Source: Actinomycetes bacterium
GTDB lineage: Bacteria > Actinomycetota > Actinomycetes > Nanopelagicales > Nanopelagicaceae
Length of the DNA: 64,000 nucleotides
NCBI GenBank assembly: GCA_014190155.1
Contig: BJFY01000003.1
Location: 84,037 to 148,036 of the forward strand
Reading direction: 5' to 3'
The notes under the pieces were generated by a model. It ran no database searches. It was given only the letters and a program-made list of their open reading frames with translations, and had not been told where the DNA came from. Shown one piece after another: positions 1-11,391 of the stretch; position 1 is the first letter of the stretch; every line of letters starts with the position of its first letter. The position numbers were made by a program, and so were the translations under genes.

Positions 1-1469
<1,469 letters not shown>

Positions 1470-1528
1470 GGTGCTAAGAGTATCGGTGCGCTTTCTTTTC
1501 CCGCTGTCGCTAGATAACCTTCGCCTAT

Positions 1529-1619
1529 CACGGAGGCAAACGCCTACGTGGCCTAGTAATTGGCATCGTTGCCACTGCTAGACCTTCATCCAACGGACCG
1601 TCGGGCACGTACCTGCCCG
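1529..1619 (+). ncRNA. Structured 5' leader of the MsiK-type ABC ATPase gene
   Basis: Three consecutive hairpins lie between the divergent CNNM gene and the ATPase start. They are 1529-1550 (CACG/CGTG and AGGC/GCCT around an AAAC loop, one mismatch), 1561-1574 (TGGCA-TCGT-TGCCA) and 1602-1619 (CGGGCA/TGCCCG). The Shine-Dalgarno GGAGAAGGAG follows directly. Actinobacterial msiK genes are known to carry a predicted cis-acting 'msiK RNA motif' in their 5' UTR, and this leader sits in the right place ahead of the right gene. I have not matched it to that motif's consensus, so the identity is an inference. Confidence 0.5.
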
Positions 1620-1636
1620 GAGAAGGAGATCGCCTC

Positions 1637-2725
1637 ATGGCATCTGTCGTATTTAAAAATGCAACTCGCATCTATCCGGGAACAACTGCACCAGCGGTAG
1701 ACAAATTAAATCTCACAGTTAACGATGGTGAGTTTTTAGTCCTCGTCGGACCATCTGGTTGCGGAAAATCTACATCGCTTCGTATGCTCGCCGGATTAGA
1801 AGAAATTGATAACGGCGCAATTTTCATTGGTGATCGTGACGTCACTAACGTGGCACCAAAAGATCGTGACATCGCAATGGTTTTCCAGTCTTACGCGTTA
1901 TATCCACATATGACTGTTGCTGAAAATATGGGCTTTGCGCTAAAAATTGCTGGCGTTGCCAAAGAAGAACGGGCACGTCGCGTTAGTGAAGCTGCAAAAT
2001 TATTAGATTTAGAACCATATTTAGAACGTAAACCAAAAGCGCTCTCTGGTGGACAACGCCAACGCGTTGCCATGGGTCGTGCGATTGTCCGTGAACCACA
2101 AGTGTTCTTAATGGATGAACCGCTTTCAAACCTTGATGCGAAACTTCGCGTTGCAACTCGTACTCAAATTGCGGCGCTGCAACGTCGTCTCGGAATTACA
2201 ACGGTTTATGTAACACATGACCAAGTTGAAGCTATGACCATGGGCGACCGCGTAGCGGTATTAAAAGATGGCTTGCTACAACAGGTAGATACGCCACGAA
2301 ATCTTTACGATAATCCAGCAAATGCATTCGTAGCTGGATTCATTGGTTCCCCGGCAATGAACTTGTTAATCGCTCCAGTATCTGGTGGTAAAGCAAAGCT
2401 CGGCAATCTAGAAATTAGCGTCCCAGCAAATGCTGGTGGCTCAGTAACAGTTGGTATTCGCCCAGAAGGGTTTACCCCAACAACTTCAAATGGCTTCGAT
2501 GTACTTGTCGAAGTTGTGGAAGAGCTCGGTGCTGATGCCTACGTTTACGGAAAGCCAGTTGATACAGCGCTTAAGTTTGCAAATAGCGGAGATGAAGGCG
2601 CCCAAGTTATTGTTCGCTGGGATCCAAAAAATCCACCAAAGCCTGGTTCAACAATCGCAGTAGCTGCAATTCCAGCAGCGGTTCACCTATTCAATGCATT
2701 AGATGGCGAGCGGTTAGATAAGTAA
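1637..2725 (+). CDS. Sugar ABC transporter ATP-binding subunit (UgpC/MsmK/MsiK type)
   Basis: This 362-residue carbohydrate-class (CUT1) ATPase energises uptake of sugars or glycerol phosphate from the inner face of the membrane. It has Walker A GPSGCGKS at 38-45, signature LSGGQRQR near 136, Walker B VFLMDEP and the switch histidine in YVTHDQVEAMT. A C-terminal OB/TOBE-like region of about 130 residues contains GIRPEGF, as in MalK, UgpC and MsiK. No permease or binding protein is adjacent, which fits an ATPase shared by several sugar transporters, as MsiK is in Streptomyces. The start is well set by GGAGAAGGAG 8 bases upstream. It is isolated between minus-strand genes and ends in a strong terminator. 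Confidence 0.9.
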   Translation: MASVVFKNATRIYPGTTAPAVDKLNLTVNDGEFLVLVGPSGCGKSTSLRMLAGLEEIDNGAIFIGDRDVTNVAPKDRDIAMVFQSYALYPHMTVAENMGFALKIAGVAKEERARRVSEAAKLLDLEPYLERKPKALSGGQRQRVAMGRAIVREPQVFLMDEPLSNLDAKLRVATRTQIAALQRRLGITTVYVTHDQVEAMTMGDRVAVLKDGLLQQVDTPRNLYDNPANAFVAGFIGSPAMNLLIAPVSGGKAKLGNLEISVPANAGGSVTVGIRPEGFTPTTSNGFDVLVEVVEELGADAYVYGKPVDTALKFANSGDEGAQVIVRWDPKNPPKPGSTIAVAAIPAAVHLFNALDGERLDK

Positions 2726-2742
2726 TAAGTATTAATAAAAAT

Positions 2743-2770
2743 CCCCGTCGTTAATAGCGGCGGGGTTTTT
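2743..2770. terminator. Terminator between the convergent msiK-type gene and icd
   Basis: An 8-bp stem, CCCCGTCG (2743-2750) with CGGCGGGG (2758-2765) including one G-T pair, has a 7-base loop and is followed by TTTTT on the plus strand. An A-run on the other side may let it also serve icd, which ends at 2774. Confidence 0.85.
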
Positions 2771-2773
2771 GCT

Positions 2774-3988
2774 TTATTTCATCGCGTTCTTAAGGTTATC
2801 GTCGATCGAGGCTAAGAATTCTTGGGTGTTCTGCCAAGGTGCATCTTTACTTATTAATAGCGCAAGATCTTTTGTCATCTTTCCGCTCTCAACAGTTTCA
2901 ATACAAACTCTTTCCAATGTCTTAGCAAATTCGCCAACTGTTGGAGTCTTATCTAATTTTGCGCGATGTTGTAGGCCTTGGGTCCACGCGAAGATAGATG
3001 CAATTGGATTAGTGGAAGTGGCTTTTCCTTTTTGATGGTCGCGATAGTGGCGAGTAACCGTTCCATGTGCAGCTTCCGCTTCAACGGTTTTCCCATCTGG
3101 AGTCATAAGTACCGAAGTCATTAGGCCAAGTGAGCCATAACCTTGTGCGATGGTATCTGATTGCACATCACCATCATAATTCTTACAAGACCAGATATAA
3201 CCGCCTTCCCATCGAAGTGAAGTTGCGACCATGTCATCAATTAAGCGGTGCTCATAAGTAAGCCCTTGCTTATCGAATTCAGCTTTAAACTCGGAGTGAA
3301 AAATTTCCTCAAATAAATCTTTAAAGCGACCATCGTAAGCTTTAAGGATTGTGTTCTTTGTGGATAGAAAGACCGGATACTTACGGGATAGGCCGTAATT
3401 AAAAGATGCCCGTGCAAAATCTCGAATTGAATTATCTAAGTTGTACATTGTCATCGCAACGCCAGAACTTGGAAAATCAAATACCTTGAATTCCATTGGC
3501 TTTGAACCATCTTCGGGAGTGAAAGTTACAGTCAACTTTCCTTTGCCCGGTACCAAGAAGTCAGTTGCACGATATTGGTCACCAAATGCATGGCGACCAA
3601 TCACGATTGGTTTGCTCCAATGTGGAACTAATCTTGGTACATTCTTGATAATAATTGGTTCACGGAAAATTACGCCGCCCAAAATATTTCGAACAGTTCC
3701 GTTAGGCGATTTCCACATCTTCTTTAAGCCAAATTCTTCAACTCTAGCTTCATCTGGAGTGATAGTTGCGCACTTCACGCCAACGCCATGTTTTTGAATC
3801 GCGTGCGCGCTATCAATAGTTACTTGATCATCGGTTGCATCACGATGTTCTATGCCAAGATCGTAGTAATCAATGTTGAGGTCTAAATAAGGGAGGATCA
3901 GTTGGTCTTTAATGAAGTGCCAGATAATTCTGGTCATCTCATCGCCATCTAATTCAACAATGGTTCCCTCAACTTTGAGCTTGGACAT
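2774..3988 (-). CDS. icd: NADP-dependent isocitrate dehydrogenase, homodimeric type
   Basis: This 404-residue enzyme oxidatively decarboxylates isocitrate to 2-oxoglutarate in the TCA cycle and makes NADPH. It belongs to the eukaryote-like subfamily: it starts [20 protein letters not shown] and has the phosphate-loop KSPNGTVRN near 95-103. The isocitrate-binding arginine in FREPI and the aspartates of YDGDVQSD follow. The coenzyme region GTVTRHYR is as in NADP enzymes. It lies 24 bases after mdh and is the last gene of the pcrA-to-icd run. A GGGAGA Shine-Dalgarno precedes the ATG. Confidence 0.96.
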   Translation of the reverse strand: MSKLKVEGTIVELDGDEMTRIIWHFIKDQLILPYLDLNIDYYDLGIEHRDATDDQVTIDSAHAIQKHGVGVKCATITPDEARVEEFGLKKMWKSPNGTVRNILGGVIFREPIIIKNVPRLVPHWSKPIVIGRHAFGDQYRATDFLVPGKGKLTVTFTPEDGSKPMEFKVFDFPSSGVAMTMYNLDNSIRDFARASFNYGLSRKYPVFLSTKNTILKAYDGRFKDLFEEIFHSEFKAEFDKQGLTYEHRLIDDMVATSLRWEGGYIWSCKNYDGDVQSDTIAQGYGSLGLMTSVLMTPDGKTVEAEAAHGTVTRHYRDHQKGKATSTNPIASIFAWTQGLQHRAKLDKTPTVGEFAKTLERVCIETVESGKMTKDLALLISKDAPWQNTQEFLASIDDNLKNAMK

Positions 3989-4012
3989 CCGCTATCTCCC
4001 TTTGATTTCCGT

Positions 4013-4969
4013 TTATAAATCTTTAACGTCGGCTTGTTTCGCTCGGACAGCTTCGGCTGCAGTTTTAAGTGCTGCAATTTCAGAGTCAGATAACTTACCT
4101 TCCACAACTTTCTTAATGCCGGTCCGGCCAATTTCAGCCTCCACACCTAGATAAACACCGCTAATTCCATATTCGCCATCTACCCACGCGCAGACTGGCA
4201 TCACTGCGCCAGAATCTTCAATCACAGCTTTTGCCATTCGAGCCGCGGCAGCTGATGGTGCGTAATATGCAGAACCAGTTTTAAGAAGGGCAACTACTTC
4301 TGCGCCACCATTTCGAGTGCGATCTACAAGTTCTGCAATTTCTACTTCGGAGAGGTGATCTGAAAGTGGTTTGCCATCTACTGTGCATCGACTTGGTACC
4401 GGGACCATAGTTTCGCCATGCGAACCTAGAGTTAAAGTTCTTACAGATGAAACTGGTACCTGTAACTTTTCCGCAACGAAGTGGGTAAATCTTGCAGTAT
4501 CTAACATTCCAGCTTGTCCCATTACGCGATGCCTTGGAAAGTTAGTTGCAAGTTGAGCTAAGGCTGTCATTTCATCAAGTGGGTTTGAAACCACGATGAT
4601 TACTGCATTTGGCGAATGCTTTGCAACGTTCTCCGCAACGCCGCGTACGATTCCGGCATTTACGCCAATCAAATCCATTCGGCTCATACCTGGCTTACGA
4701 GGTAGCCCAGCAGTTATCACAACCACATCTGAGTTTGCAGTTGCTTCATAGCCACCGCCATCAGTGGTAGTAGTTGCACCAATAACTTTTGTTTCAAATT
4801 TTTCGATTGAACGCGATTGGTTCATATCGAGTGCAAGACCTTCGGGCTTACCTTCAACAATGTCTGTTAAGACAACAGTTTCAAAAACGTCATACTCTGC
4901 TAAACGAAGTGCGGTAGTAGAACCATAAAAACCAGCTCCGACTACTGTGACTTTTCCGGATCTGGCCAT
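4013..4969 (-). CDS. mdh: Malate dehydrogenase (LDH-like, type 3)
   Basis: This 318-residue NAD-dependent dehydrogenase interconverts malate and oxaloacetate. The Rossmann GAGFYG motif is at about residues 10-15. The substrate-discriminating loop reads GLPRKPGMSR, where an arginine occupies the position that is glutamine in lactate dehydrogenases, so malate is the likely substrate. The catalytic histidine lies in GSHGETMVP. The frame stays open 10 codons further upstream, but I start at the ATG at 4969 because AGAGAGG lies 7 bases before it and the glycine-rich loop then falls at the normal distance. It sits between DUF3017 and icd. Confidence 0.93.
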   Translation of the reverse strand: MARSGKVTVVGAGFYGSTTALRLAEYDVFETVVLTDIVEGKPEGLALDMNQSRSIEKFETKVIGATTTTDGGGYEATANSDVVVITAGLPRKPGMSRMDLIGVNAGIVRGVAENVAKHSPNAVIIVVSNPLDEMTALAQLATNFPRHRVMGQAGMLDTARFTHFVAEKLQVPVSSVRTLTLGSHGETMVPVPSRCTVDGKPLSDHLSEVEIAELVDRTRNGGAEVVALLKTGSAYYAPSAAAARMAKAVIEDSGAVMPVCAWVDGEYGISGVYLGVEAEIGRTGIKKVVEGKLSDSEIAALKTAAEAVRAKQADVKDL

Positions 4970-5051
4970 ATTAGAACCTCTCTCAATTTGCACCCTCACT
5001 TTTCGTGAAGCAATACCTGAATCCTACCCATGGCTTAACCAGTAAAAAACG

Positions 5052-5291
5052 CTATCTGGCACGAGGTAACGCGAACGCGATTGTAATTAGGGCCACAATA
5101 AGGGCCGCTGGAATCAAGACATCGATACGACGAACCGACCAATTGCCTTCGAATTTAGGAATTGAAACTAGTGCTAAACCAATTGCAATTAGTAGCGCTC
5201 CCACTCTAACTTGCGCTATCGCTCCAACTAATACACCTAATCCGGCAGCAAAGTATCCAATTTTTGCAAACAATTTAAACCATCTCAACAA
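5052..5291 (-). CDS. DUF3017 small membrane protein
   Basis: This 79-residue protein is mostly hydrophobic, with three predicted membrane segments (around 8-24, 26-42 and 53-73) and a positively charged end (LPRAR). Its size and its place directly after folD and before mdh match the actinobacterial DUF3017 family, which has the same neighbours in Streptomyces. Its function is unknown. Its first 17 bases overlap the end of folD. Confidence 0.75.
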   Translation of the reverse strand: MLRWFKLFAKIGYFAAGLGVLVGAIAQVRVGALLIAIGLALVSIPKFEGNWSVRRIDVLIPAALIVALITIAFALPRAR

Positions 5292-6105
5292 CGTTACGGA
5301 GCAACATTGCGCGAGTTATTGGTCCGACTCCACCCGGCATTGGTGCGATATATGAAGCAATATTGGCAACAGCGGGATCAACATCTCCTTGCAAGCCAGA
5401 TTCAGTTCGAGTAATTCCAACATCAAGTACAACTGCGCCAGTTTTGATCATCTCCGCTTTTAGAAAATGAGCTTTACCGATTGCTGCAATCACGATATCG
5501 GCGCGCTTTGTGTGTGCGATCAAATCTTTAGTGCCAGTATGAGTCAAAGTAACGGTCGCGTTTTCGCTTTTGCGCGTAAGTAGTAATCCAAGGGGGCGGC
5601 CAACAGTTAGGCCGCGGCCAATAACTACAATTTCAGCTCCGTTGATTGGTATTTGGTAATGATTCAAAAGTTCAACAATTCCAGCTGGCGTACAAGGAAG
5701 TGGTGCTTTTTCGCCCATAACTAATCGACCTAAATTTAGCGGGTGTAATCCATCAGCATCTTTATCGGGGTTCATCGCTTCTAAAACTTTCTGCGAATTA
5801 ATGCCATTTGGTAACGGTAATTGCACGATATAACCAGTGCACTCTTTAGCGTTATTCAAATCAGAAATTGCTTTTAAAAGATCGGCTTCGCTCGCAGTAG
5901 CAGGCAAATCAACTCGAATTGATTGGATACCGACTTCAGCGCAATCTCTATGCTTCCCACCGACATATGCATGCGAACCCGCATCGTCACCAACTAGAAC
6001 TGTTCCTAAGCCCCGAATTAATTTCTCAGCCGTAATTCGGGCTTGTAATTGACGCTTTATCGCTTGCGCAACCGCTTTGCCGTCAAGAATTTTCGCAGTT
6101 GTCAT
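5275..6105 (-). CDS. folD: Methylenetetrahydrofolate dehydrogenase/cyclohydrolase
   Basis: This 276-residue bifunctional enzyme interconverts 5,10-methylene-, 5,10-methenyl- and 10-formyl-tetrahydrofolate. The catalytic Tyr-x-x-x-Lys pair is seen as YVGGK near 48-52. The substrate loop is YIVQLPLP, the NADP site [12 protein letters not shown], and the C-terminal [10 protein letters not shown] is the family signature. It sits just after purH and purN, the two formyl-THF consumers of purine synthesis, so the operon couples cofactor supply to demand. Confidence 0.96.
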   Translation of the reverse strand: MTTAKILDGKAVAQAIKRQLQARITAEKLIRGLGTVLVGDDAGSHAYVGGKHRDCAEVGIQSIRVDLPATASEADLLKAISDLNNAKECTGYIVQLPLPNGINSQKVLEAMNPDKDADGLHPLNLGRLVMGEKAPLPCTPAGIVELLNHYQIPINGAEIVVIGRGLTVGRPLGLLLTRKSENATVTLTHTGTKDLIAHTKRADIVIAAIGKAHFLKAEMIKTGAVVLDVGITRTESGLQGDVDPAVANIASYIAPMPGGVGPITRAMLLRNVVEMV

Positions 6106-6123
6106 AGCGCAATCTTAGGGCAG

Positions 6124-7674
6124 TTATGCATGTGAGAAATGTCGAACACCGGTAAAAAACATTGCAATTCCGGCTTTCTGCGCAGCCGCAATTACCGCTT
6201 CATCGCGAACGCTGCCGCCCGGTTGTACGACTGCGGTAACTCCAGCTTCAATTAATATTTGTAGACCATCTGCAAATGGAAAAAATGCATCGCTCGCGGC
6301 TACCGAATTTTTTACACGATCTCCAGCGCGCGTTACTGCTAAACCGCAAGAATCAACGCGATTTACCTGACCCATTCCAATTCCTACGGATGCACCTGCC
6401 TTAGCAAGCAGAATTGCGTTGCTCTTTACGGAACGAATTGCCCGCCAAGCAAATTCTAAATCAGCTTTTATTGTTTCCGAAATAGCACCACCGGAAACTT
6501 GCTTCCAATTCGAAAATGAATCACCCGAAGTATCTGTTGCATCCGTAGTCTGTATTAATAACCCACCTAGAATTGGGCGAAGTTCAAGTTCTGGGCGCAC
6601 ATATTTACTCGCTTTTAAAATTCGGATTGAGGGTTTCTTCGAAAGAATTTCTACTGAACCAATCTCATATGAAGGCGCGATTACAACTTCTGTAAAAATT
6701 TCGGAGAGTGCAGTCGCCATTTCTATGGAAATTTCACGGTTTGCGGCAACTACGCCACCAAATGCAGAGATTGAATCGCAGGCGTGAGCTTTTAAATATG
6801 CGTCAGCAATGTTCTTTCCGATAGCAACTCCACATGGATTGGCATGTTTAATTATTGCTACGCAAGGTTCGCTCTGGTCCCACGCCGTACGCAAAGCTGC
6901 ATCTGCATCGGTGAAGTTATTAAATGACATCGCTTTGCCGTGTATCTGTTCAGTAGCAGCCAAACCAGAAGCTTGGTTAGCAGTTGCATAAAAAGCAGCG
7001 CTCTGGTGCGGGTTTTCACCATAACGAAGATCGTTAACTTTGTGCCAGACTCGGCCGGTCCATTCTGGTAATCCTTCTGAATCAGTAAATTGTGAAAGCC
7101 ACTCTGAAATTGCAATGTCATACTCACCGGTTCGACGATACGTCTCTAACGCTAATTGTCGGCGTTCGTTTATTGTGAAGCCGCCACTTTCCAGCGCCGA
7201 ATAGAGTGTTTGATATTGCGAAGGATCCGAAATAACGGCGACGCTATTATGATTTTTGGCAGCACCCCGCAACATTGAAGGGCCGCCAATATCAATCTGC
7301 TCTATACATTCCTCGAATGCTGCGCCAGATTCAATGGTTTGGGTAAACGGATATAAATTAATAACAACTAAATCAAAAGCCTCAATATTTTGGGCTTCGA
7401 GTTGGGCTAGATGGTCGCGATTAGATTGATCTGCTAACAATCCGGCATGAATTCTTGGATGTAGTGTTTTTACCCGACCATCTAACATCTCTGGAAACTT
7501 TGTATAGTCCTCAACTGTCGTAACTGGAATCCCAGCGTCTAATAATTTCTTTGCGGTAGAGCCAGTTGAGAGTATGAGAACGCCAGCTTTATTAAGCGCA
7601 TTAGCTAATTCAATTAAATCAGTTTTGTCATAAACGCTAACCAGCGCTCTGCGAATTGGTTTACGTGTAGACAC
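6124..7674 (-). CDS. purH: Bifunctional AICAR transformylase / IMP cyclohydrolase
   Basis: This 516-residue enzyme carries out the last two steps of IMP synthesis: formylation of AICAR, then ring closure. The N-terminal MGS-like cyclohydrolase domain (about 1-140) contains [12 protein letters not shown] and GRVKTLHP. The transformylase domain follows, with the catalytic Lys-His pair in IIKHANPCG and the substrate region YGENPHQ. Translation starts at a GTG (7674) set by AGGAG about 8 bases upstream. It lies 20 bases after purN. Confidence 0.96.
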   Translation of the reverse strand: MSTRKPIRRALVSVYDKTDLIELANALNKAGVLILSTGSTAKKLLDAGIPVTTVEDYTKFPEMLDGRVKTLHPRIHAGLLADQSNRDHLAQLEAQNIEAFDLVVINLYPFTQTIESGAAFEECIEQIDIGGPSMLRGAAKNHNSVAVISDPSQYQTLYSALESGGFTINERRQLALETYRRTGEYDIAISEWLSQFTDSEGLPEWTGRVWHKVNDLRYGENPHQSAAFYATANQASGLAATEQIHGKAMSFNNFTDADAALRTAWDQSEPCVAIIKHANPCGVAIGKNIADAYLKAHACDSISAFGGVVAANREISIEMATALSEIFTEVVIAPSYEIGSVEILSKKPSIRILKASKYVRPELELRPILGGLLIQTTDATDTSGDSFSNWKQVSGGAISETIKADLEFAWRAIRSVKSNAILLAKAGASVGIGMGQVNRVDSCGLAVTRAGDRVKNSVAASDAFFPFADGLQILIEAGVTAVVQPGGSVRDEAVIAAAQKAGIAMFFTGVRHFSHA

Positions 7675-7694
7675 CTAGTTCTCCTGTAAATTCT

Positions 7695-8258
7695 TTAGTG
7701 CTTATCAGCCAGCAAAGCAGAAACCGTCTCAACAATGAGCGCTCGTTCGGCAATCTTAATGCGTTCGTGAAGAGTTTCTTCACTATCGTTTGGATAAATT
7801 GGCATCGGGATTTGCCCAATAATTGGACCAGTATCCATCCCGGCATCAATCCAATGCACGGTGCATCCCGTTTCGGTTACCCCAGCTGCTAACGCATCCC
7901 GGACTGCATGTGCGCCTGGGAATGCGGGCAATAGTGATGGGTGTGAATTTATGCAATCAAATCTTGAAACGAATTCAAGTGACAATATCCGCATAAAACC
8001 AGCGCTTACTACTAAATCTGGTTTCAATTTATTTACTAGTTCTAATAACTTTCCATCCCAATCAGATCTATCTTTTGCAAGCGGTAAATAAAAGTTTGTA
8101 ATGTCGTACTTTCGAGCACGTTCTAAAACTTGCGATTGTCTATCTGAGATTATTGCGGAAATCTCGCAATCCAATTCGTTCCGTTCAGCCGCATCTATTA
8201 GCGCTTGGGCCAGCGTGCCACTCCCGGAGGCCAGAATGACAATCGAATGTTCAGCCAT
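7695..8258 (-). CDS. purN: Phosphoribosylglycinamide formyltransferase
   Basis: This 187-residue enzyme transfers the formyl group of 10-formyl-THF to GAR in the third step of purine synthesis. It has the phosphate loop ASGSGT near the start, the catalytic Asn/His region NSHPSLLPAFPG, the following HAVRDAL, and the invariant aspartate in DAGMDTGPII. The frame extends 7 codons further to a TTG at 8279, but the ATG at 8258 fits family N-termini and overlaps the perM stop by 8 bases. The perM-purN-purH order is the same in Mycobacterium. Confidence 0.93.
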   Translation of the reverse strand: MAEHSIVILASGSGTLAQALIDAAERNELDCEISAIISDRQSQVLERARKYDITNFYLPLAKDRSDWDGKLLELVNKLKPDLVVSAGFMRILSLEFVSRFDCINSHPSLLPAFPGAHAVRDALAAGVTETGCTVHWIDAGMDTGPIIGQIPMPIYPNDSEETLHERIKIAERALIVETVSALLADKH

Positions 8259-9345
8259 TGATTTTCTTTCGCTTTTCAATTACGCGGGTAATCCCAACTC
8301 CGATAGCGAATTCACCAGTCATAACTAATGGAAACTGCCATAACGAAAGCCCTACGTTTGAAAGGTTTCGATTGAGCAGGGCACCGCTTGCAAGGATTGA
8401 AATTATTGTTGATAAAAGTGCTACCGAACTGATTAATGAGATTTTATACTTCGAACTACCGGATTTGCTAGCCCAAAATCCAAAAAAGATTGGTAGTAGC
8501 GCACCAAGCATTGCGATTGGAAATACATTTACTGGCAGTGCACCGAGTAGTGGAATTGCTGGGATCTCAGAGAGTTTATGAATTAGCGGATGAATTAATG
8601 AACCATTCCCGATGTGAAAACCGGCACCGATAATATAACCAACTGCAGCAAAGGCGACATTTGGAATATAGAGAATTTGTATTATTAATAAAGCAAATCC
8701 ACCGAAAATTCCAGGTTGGATTACGGTGCTTAATTGATTTACCACGTTTAAATGGAGCAGAATTGACACGCTAAGCACAATTGCGCCAATCCCCCAAATA
8801 GTTAAAATTCCCACTAACGAAGTGCGCATAGTTTTTTTCCAGAAAAAATTTGTTATTTTCCCAGGCTCGAGTTCCGTTGTAAAAAAAGAAATAAGCCAAG
8901 ATAATGTAAAAACTATTGGAAACGCTAAATACCAATGAATTCTGATGGAGCTGCTGCTTGTAACGGCTGCGGCGATGGTTGCAATTACTGAGTAACAGAG
9001 TGCAAAACTAAAAATTACTTGGCGAATTACATGGTTTTGGGTTGGTTGAATTTTTTCAATGCTGCGGCGGAACCCAACTCGGATTGCTAGAAATGGAAAC
9101 AACATCGCACCGATTGGAAGATAAGTTAGTAATCCAGTTCCAGCACCACTTTGCGGAGTTACATTAAATGGAATGTGATGAGCGGATAACCAGAGCCAGA
9201 CTGCGGCTTTAATTGGATCGCTAGTTTGTCCGGTCGCACTTCCCGCAGTTGCCCAACCAATCAAAGATAAAAACGCTAACGGAAGTCCAAAAAGTGTTGC
9301 GCTCCGCAGGGATTGCTGAAAGCAAACCTGCAGAACTCGTTTCAC
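8251..9345 (-). CDS. PerM-like (DUF6350) integral membrane protein
   Basis: This 364-residue polytopic membrane protein has about nine to ten hydrophobic segments and little soluble sequence. Its position between sucD and purN is exactly that of Mycobacterium tuberculosis PerM (Rv0955). PerM is a DUF6350-family protein reported to support cell division under stress, in part by stabilising divisome components. The assignment rests on topology and synteny rather than a recognised motif. It starts one base after the sucD stop region and overlaps purN. Confidence 0.72.
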   Translation of the reverse strand: MKRVLQVCFQQSLRSATLFGLPLAFLSLIGWATAGSATGQTSDPIKAAVWLWLSAHHIPFNVTPQSGAGTGLLTYLPIGAMLFPFLAIRVGFRRSIEKIQPTQNHVIRQVIFSFALCYSVIATIAAAVTSSSSIRIHWYLAFPIVFTLSWLISFFTTELEPGKITNFFWKKTMRTSLVGILTIWGIGAIVLSVSILLHLNVVNQLSTVIQPGIFGGFALLIIQILYIPNVAFAAVGYIIGAGFHIGNGSLIHPLIHKLSEIPAIPLLGALPVNVFPIAMLGALLPIFFGFWASKSGSSKYKISLISSVALLSTIISILASGALLNRNLSNVGLSLWQFPLVMTGEFAIGVGITRVIEKRKKING

Positions 9346-9346
9346 A

Positions 9347-10228
9347 TTAGCCCTTCAAAATAGTGCGCATAATCGCTGCAGTTTCACTTGGTGTCTCGCC
9401 AACTTTTACACCAGCGGCTTCCAGCGCATCTTTCTTTCCGGCTGCCGTGCCGGAAGATCCAGAGACAATTGCGCCAGCATGTCCCATTGTCTTTCCTTCT
9501 GGGGCGGTAAATCCAGCGACATACCCAACAACTGGCTTAGTTACATATTCTTTTATAAATGCGGCAGCTCGCTCTTCCGCATCGCCGCCAATTTCGCCAA
9601 TCATCACGATAGCTTCGGTTTCTGGATCATCTTGGAATGCACGTAAGCAGTCGATATGAGTTGTGCCAATAATTGGGTCGCCACCAATTCCAACTGCGGT
9701 TGTGAAACCAAAATCTCTAAGTTCGTACATCATTTGGTATGTAAGGGTCCCAGATTTAGAAACTAAACCAATTTTTCCACGGCCAGTTATATCGGATGGA
9801 ATAATTCCAACATTAGAAAGCCCTGGGCTAATTAAGCCCGGACAGTTTGGCCCGATTAATCGAGTTGTACCTTTGCTCTGGGCATAAGCGAAAAATGCAG
9901 CTGTGTCATGTACTGGAATTCCCTCAGTGATCACAACAACCAACGAAATTTTTGCATCAACTGCATCAATTACTGCAGCTTTTGCAAACTTTGGTGGCAC
10001 GAAAAGAACGGACGCATTTGCCCCAGTTGCTGCTACAGCTTCTACAACTGAATTAAAAACTGGAAGTACAGTGCCATCAATATCAACGGATTGGCCACCT
10101 TTGCCTGGAGTTACACCGCCAAGAATTTTTGTACCAGAAGCCAACATGCGTTTAGTGTGCTTAGTACCTTCGGAGCCGGTCATTCCTTGCACAATAATTT
10201 TGCTCTCTTTATTTAAAAAAATTGCCAT
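9347..10228 (-). CDS. sucD: Succinyl-CoA synthetase alpha subunit
   Basis: This 293-residue subunit binds CoA and carries the phosphohistidine. The CoA-binding Rossmann start reads [14 protein letters not shown]. The active-site histidine lies in [16 protein letters not shown] near 245, and the [11 protein letters not shown] block is intact. Together with SucC it converts succinyl-CoA to succinate with substrate-level phosphorylation. It shares one base with sucC. Confidence 0.96.
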   Translation of the reverse strand: MAIFLNKESKIIVQGMTGSEGTKHTKRMLASGTKILGGVTPGKGGQSVDIDGTVLPVFNSVVEAVAATGANASVLFVPPKFAKAAVIDAVDAKISLVVVITEGIPVHDTAAFFAYAQSKGTTRLIGPNCPGLISPGLSNVGIIPSDITGRGKIGLVSKSGTLTYQMMYELRDFGFTTAVGIGGDPIIGTTHIDCLRAFQDDPETEAIVMIGEIGGDAEERAAAFIKEYVTKPVVGYVAGFTAPEGKTMGHAGAIVSGSSGTAAGKKDALEAAGVKVGETPSETAAIMRTILKG

Positions 10229-11391
10229 TACTTAGCTGCCAATTCTGCAGCGCGACTTGCAGCGCCATCCATAGTGTCGAGTTGTTCTACTAATGGGTGT
10301 GCTGCCGCGTTCAAAATTCTGCGGCCTTCAATAACATTGTTACCATCTAACCGAACCACAATTGGTTTTGTCGCTTTTGCACCTAACATTTCTAGGGCCT
10401 GTACGATTCCATTCGCTACCGCATCACAAGCAGTGATGCCACCAAATACATTTACAAATACGCTTTTAACAGCAAGGTCGCCAAGAACTATCGAAAGGCC
10501 ATCTGCCATAACTTGAGCAGAAGCGCCTCCGCCAATATCTAAGAAGTTAGCTGGTTTAACACCCCCAAATTTCTCGCCAGCATAAGCAACCACATCGAGT
10601 GTGCTCATAACTAACCCAGCACCATTTCCGATGATGCCTACTTCGCCATCAAGTTTTACATAGTTCAAGTCTTTAGCTTTAGCGAGCGCTTCTAACGGAT
10701 CGGCAGCATCGTGATCTACTAACGCTTCATGGTCGGCATGACGGAAAATCGCATTATCATCTAAAGTAACTTTTCCATCTAGCGCAATTATTTTTCCATC
10801 TGAGGTTTTAACTAGTGGATTTACCTCAACCAGAGTTGCATCTTCAGCTACAAAAGTCTTCCAGAGCGTTACTAATACCTCGGCCACTGCCTTATCAACA
10901 TCGGGGCCAAACCCACCTTTGCGCACGATCTCCAGTGCAAGTTCGGTTGATATTCCAACGTTTGGATCTATATTAACTTTGGCTAATTTCTCCGGCGTAT
11001 TATGCGCAACTTCTTCGATTTCCATGCCACCAGATACTGAAGCCATTACTAAAAACGATCGGTTTGCTCGATCTAAAAGAATAGCTAAGTAATATTCGCT
11101 TTCAATTGGCGCAGCTTCTGCAATCATCACTTTATGAACGATATGACCTTTAATATCCATACCAAGGATTACTTTTGCTTTTTCGCGCGCAGCTTCGGCG
11201 TTCTCAGCAAGTTTGACTCCACCCGCCTTGCCGCGGCCGCCGACTTTAACTTGAGCTTTTACAACGGTTTGACCACCCATTGACTGCGCAGCTGTGAAGG
11301 CTGCTTCGGGAGTTGTGGCTACTGCTCCTTTGAGAACTGGCACGCCATGCGCTTCAAATAAATCTCGTGCCTGATACTCAAATAGATCCAT
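10228..11391 (-). CDS. sucC: Succinyl-CoA synthetase beta subunit
   Basis: This 387-residue subunit has an N-terminal ATP-grasp domain, starting [20 protein letters not shown], with [16 protein letters not shown] for nucleotide binding. The C-terminal CoA-ligase domain carries GAGLVM and [10 protein letters not shown], the power-helix region. It partners sucD. Its 5' end overlaps the B12-binding gene by 14 bases. Confidence 0.96.
   Translation of the reverse strand: MDLFEYQARDLFEAHGVPVLKGAVATTPEAAFTAAQSMGGQTVVKAQVKVGGRGKAGGVKLAENAEAAREKAKVILGMDIKGHIVHKVMIAEAAPIESEYYLAILLDRANRSFLVMASVSGGMEIEEVAHNTPEKLAKVNIDPNVGISTELALEIVRKGGFGPDVDKAVAEVLVTLWKTFVAEDATLVEVNPLVKTSDGKIIALDGKVTLDDNAIFRHADHEALVDHDAADPLEALAKAKDLNYVKLDGEVGIIGNGAGLVMSTLDVVAYAGEKFGGVKPANFLDIGGGASAQVMADGLSIVLGDLAVKSVFVNVFGGITACDAVANGIVQALEMLGAKATKPIVVRLDGNNVIEGRRILNAAAHPLVEQLDTMDGAASRAAELAAK

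Noticed and set aside
4970..5051. A separate promoter for mdh-icd
   Set aside because: TAGGAT can be found, but no acceptable -35; mdh more likely shares the upstream transcript.
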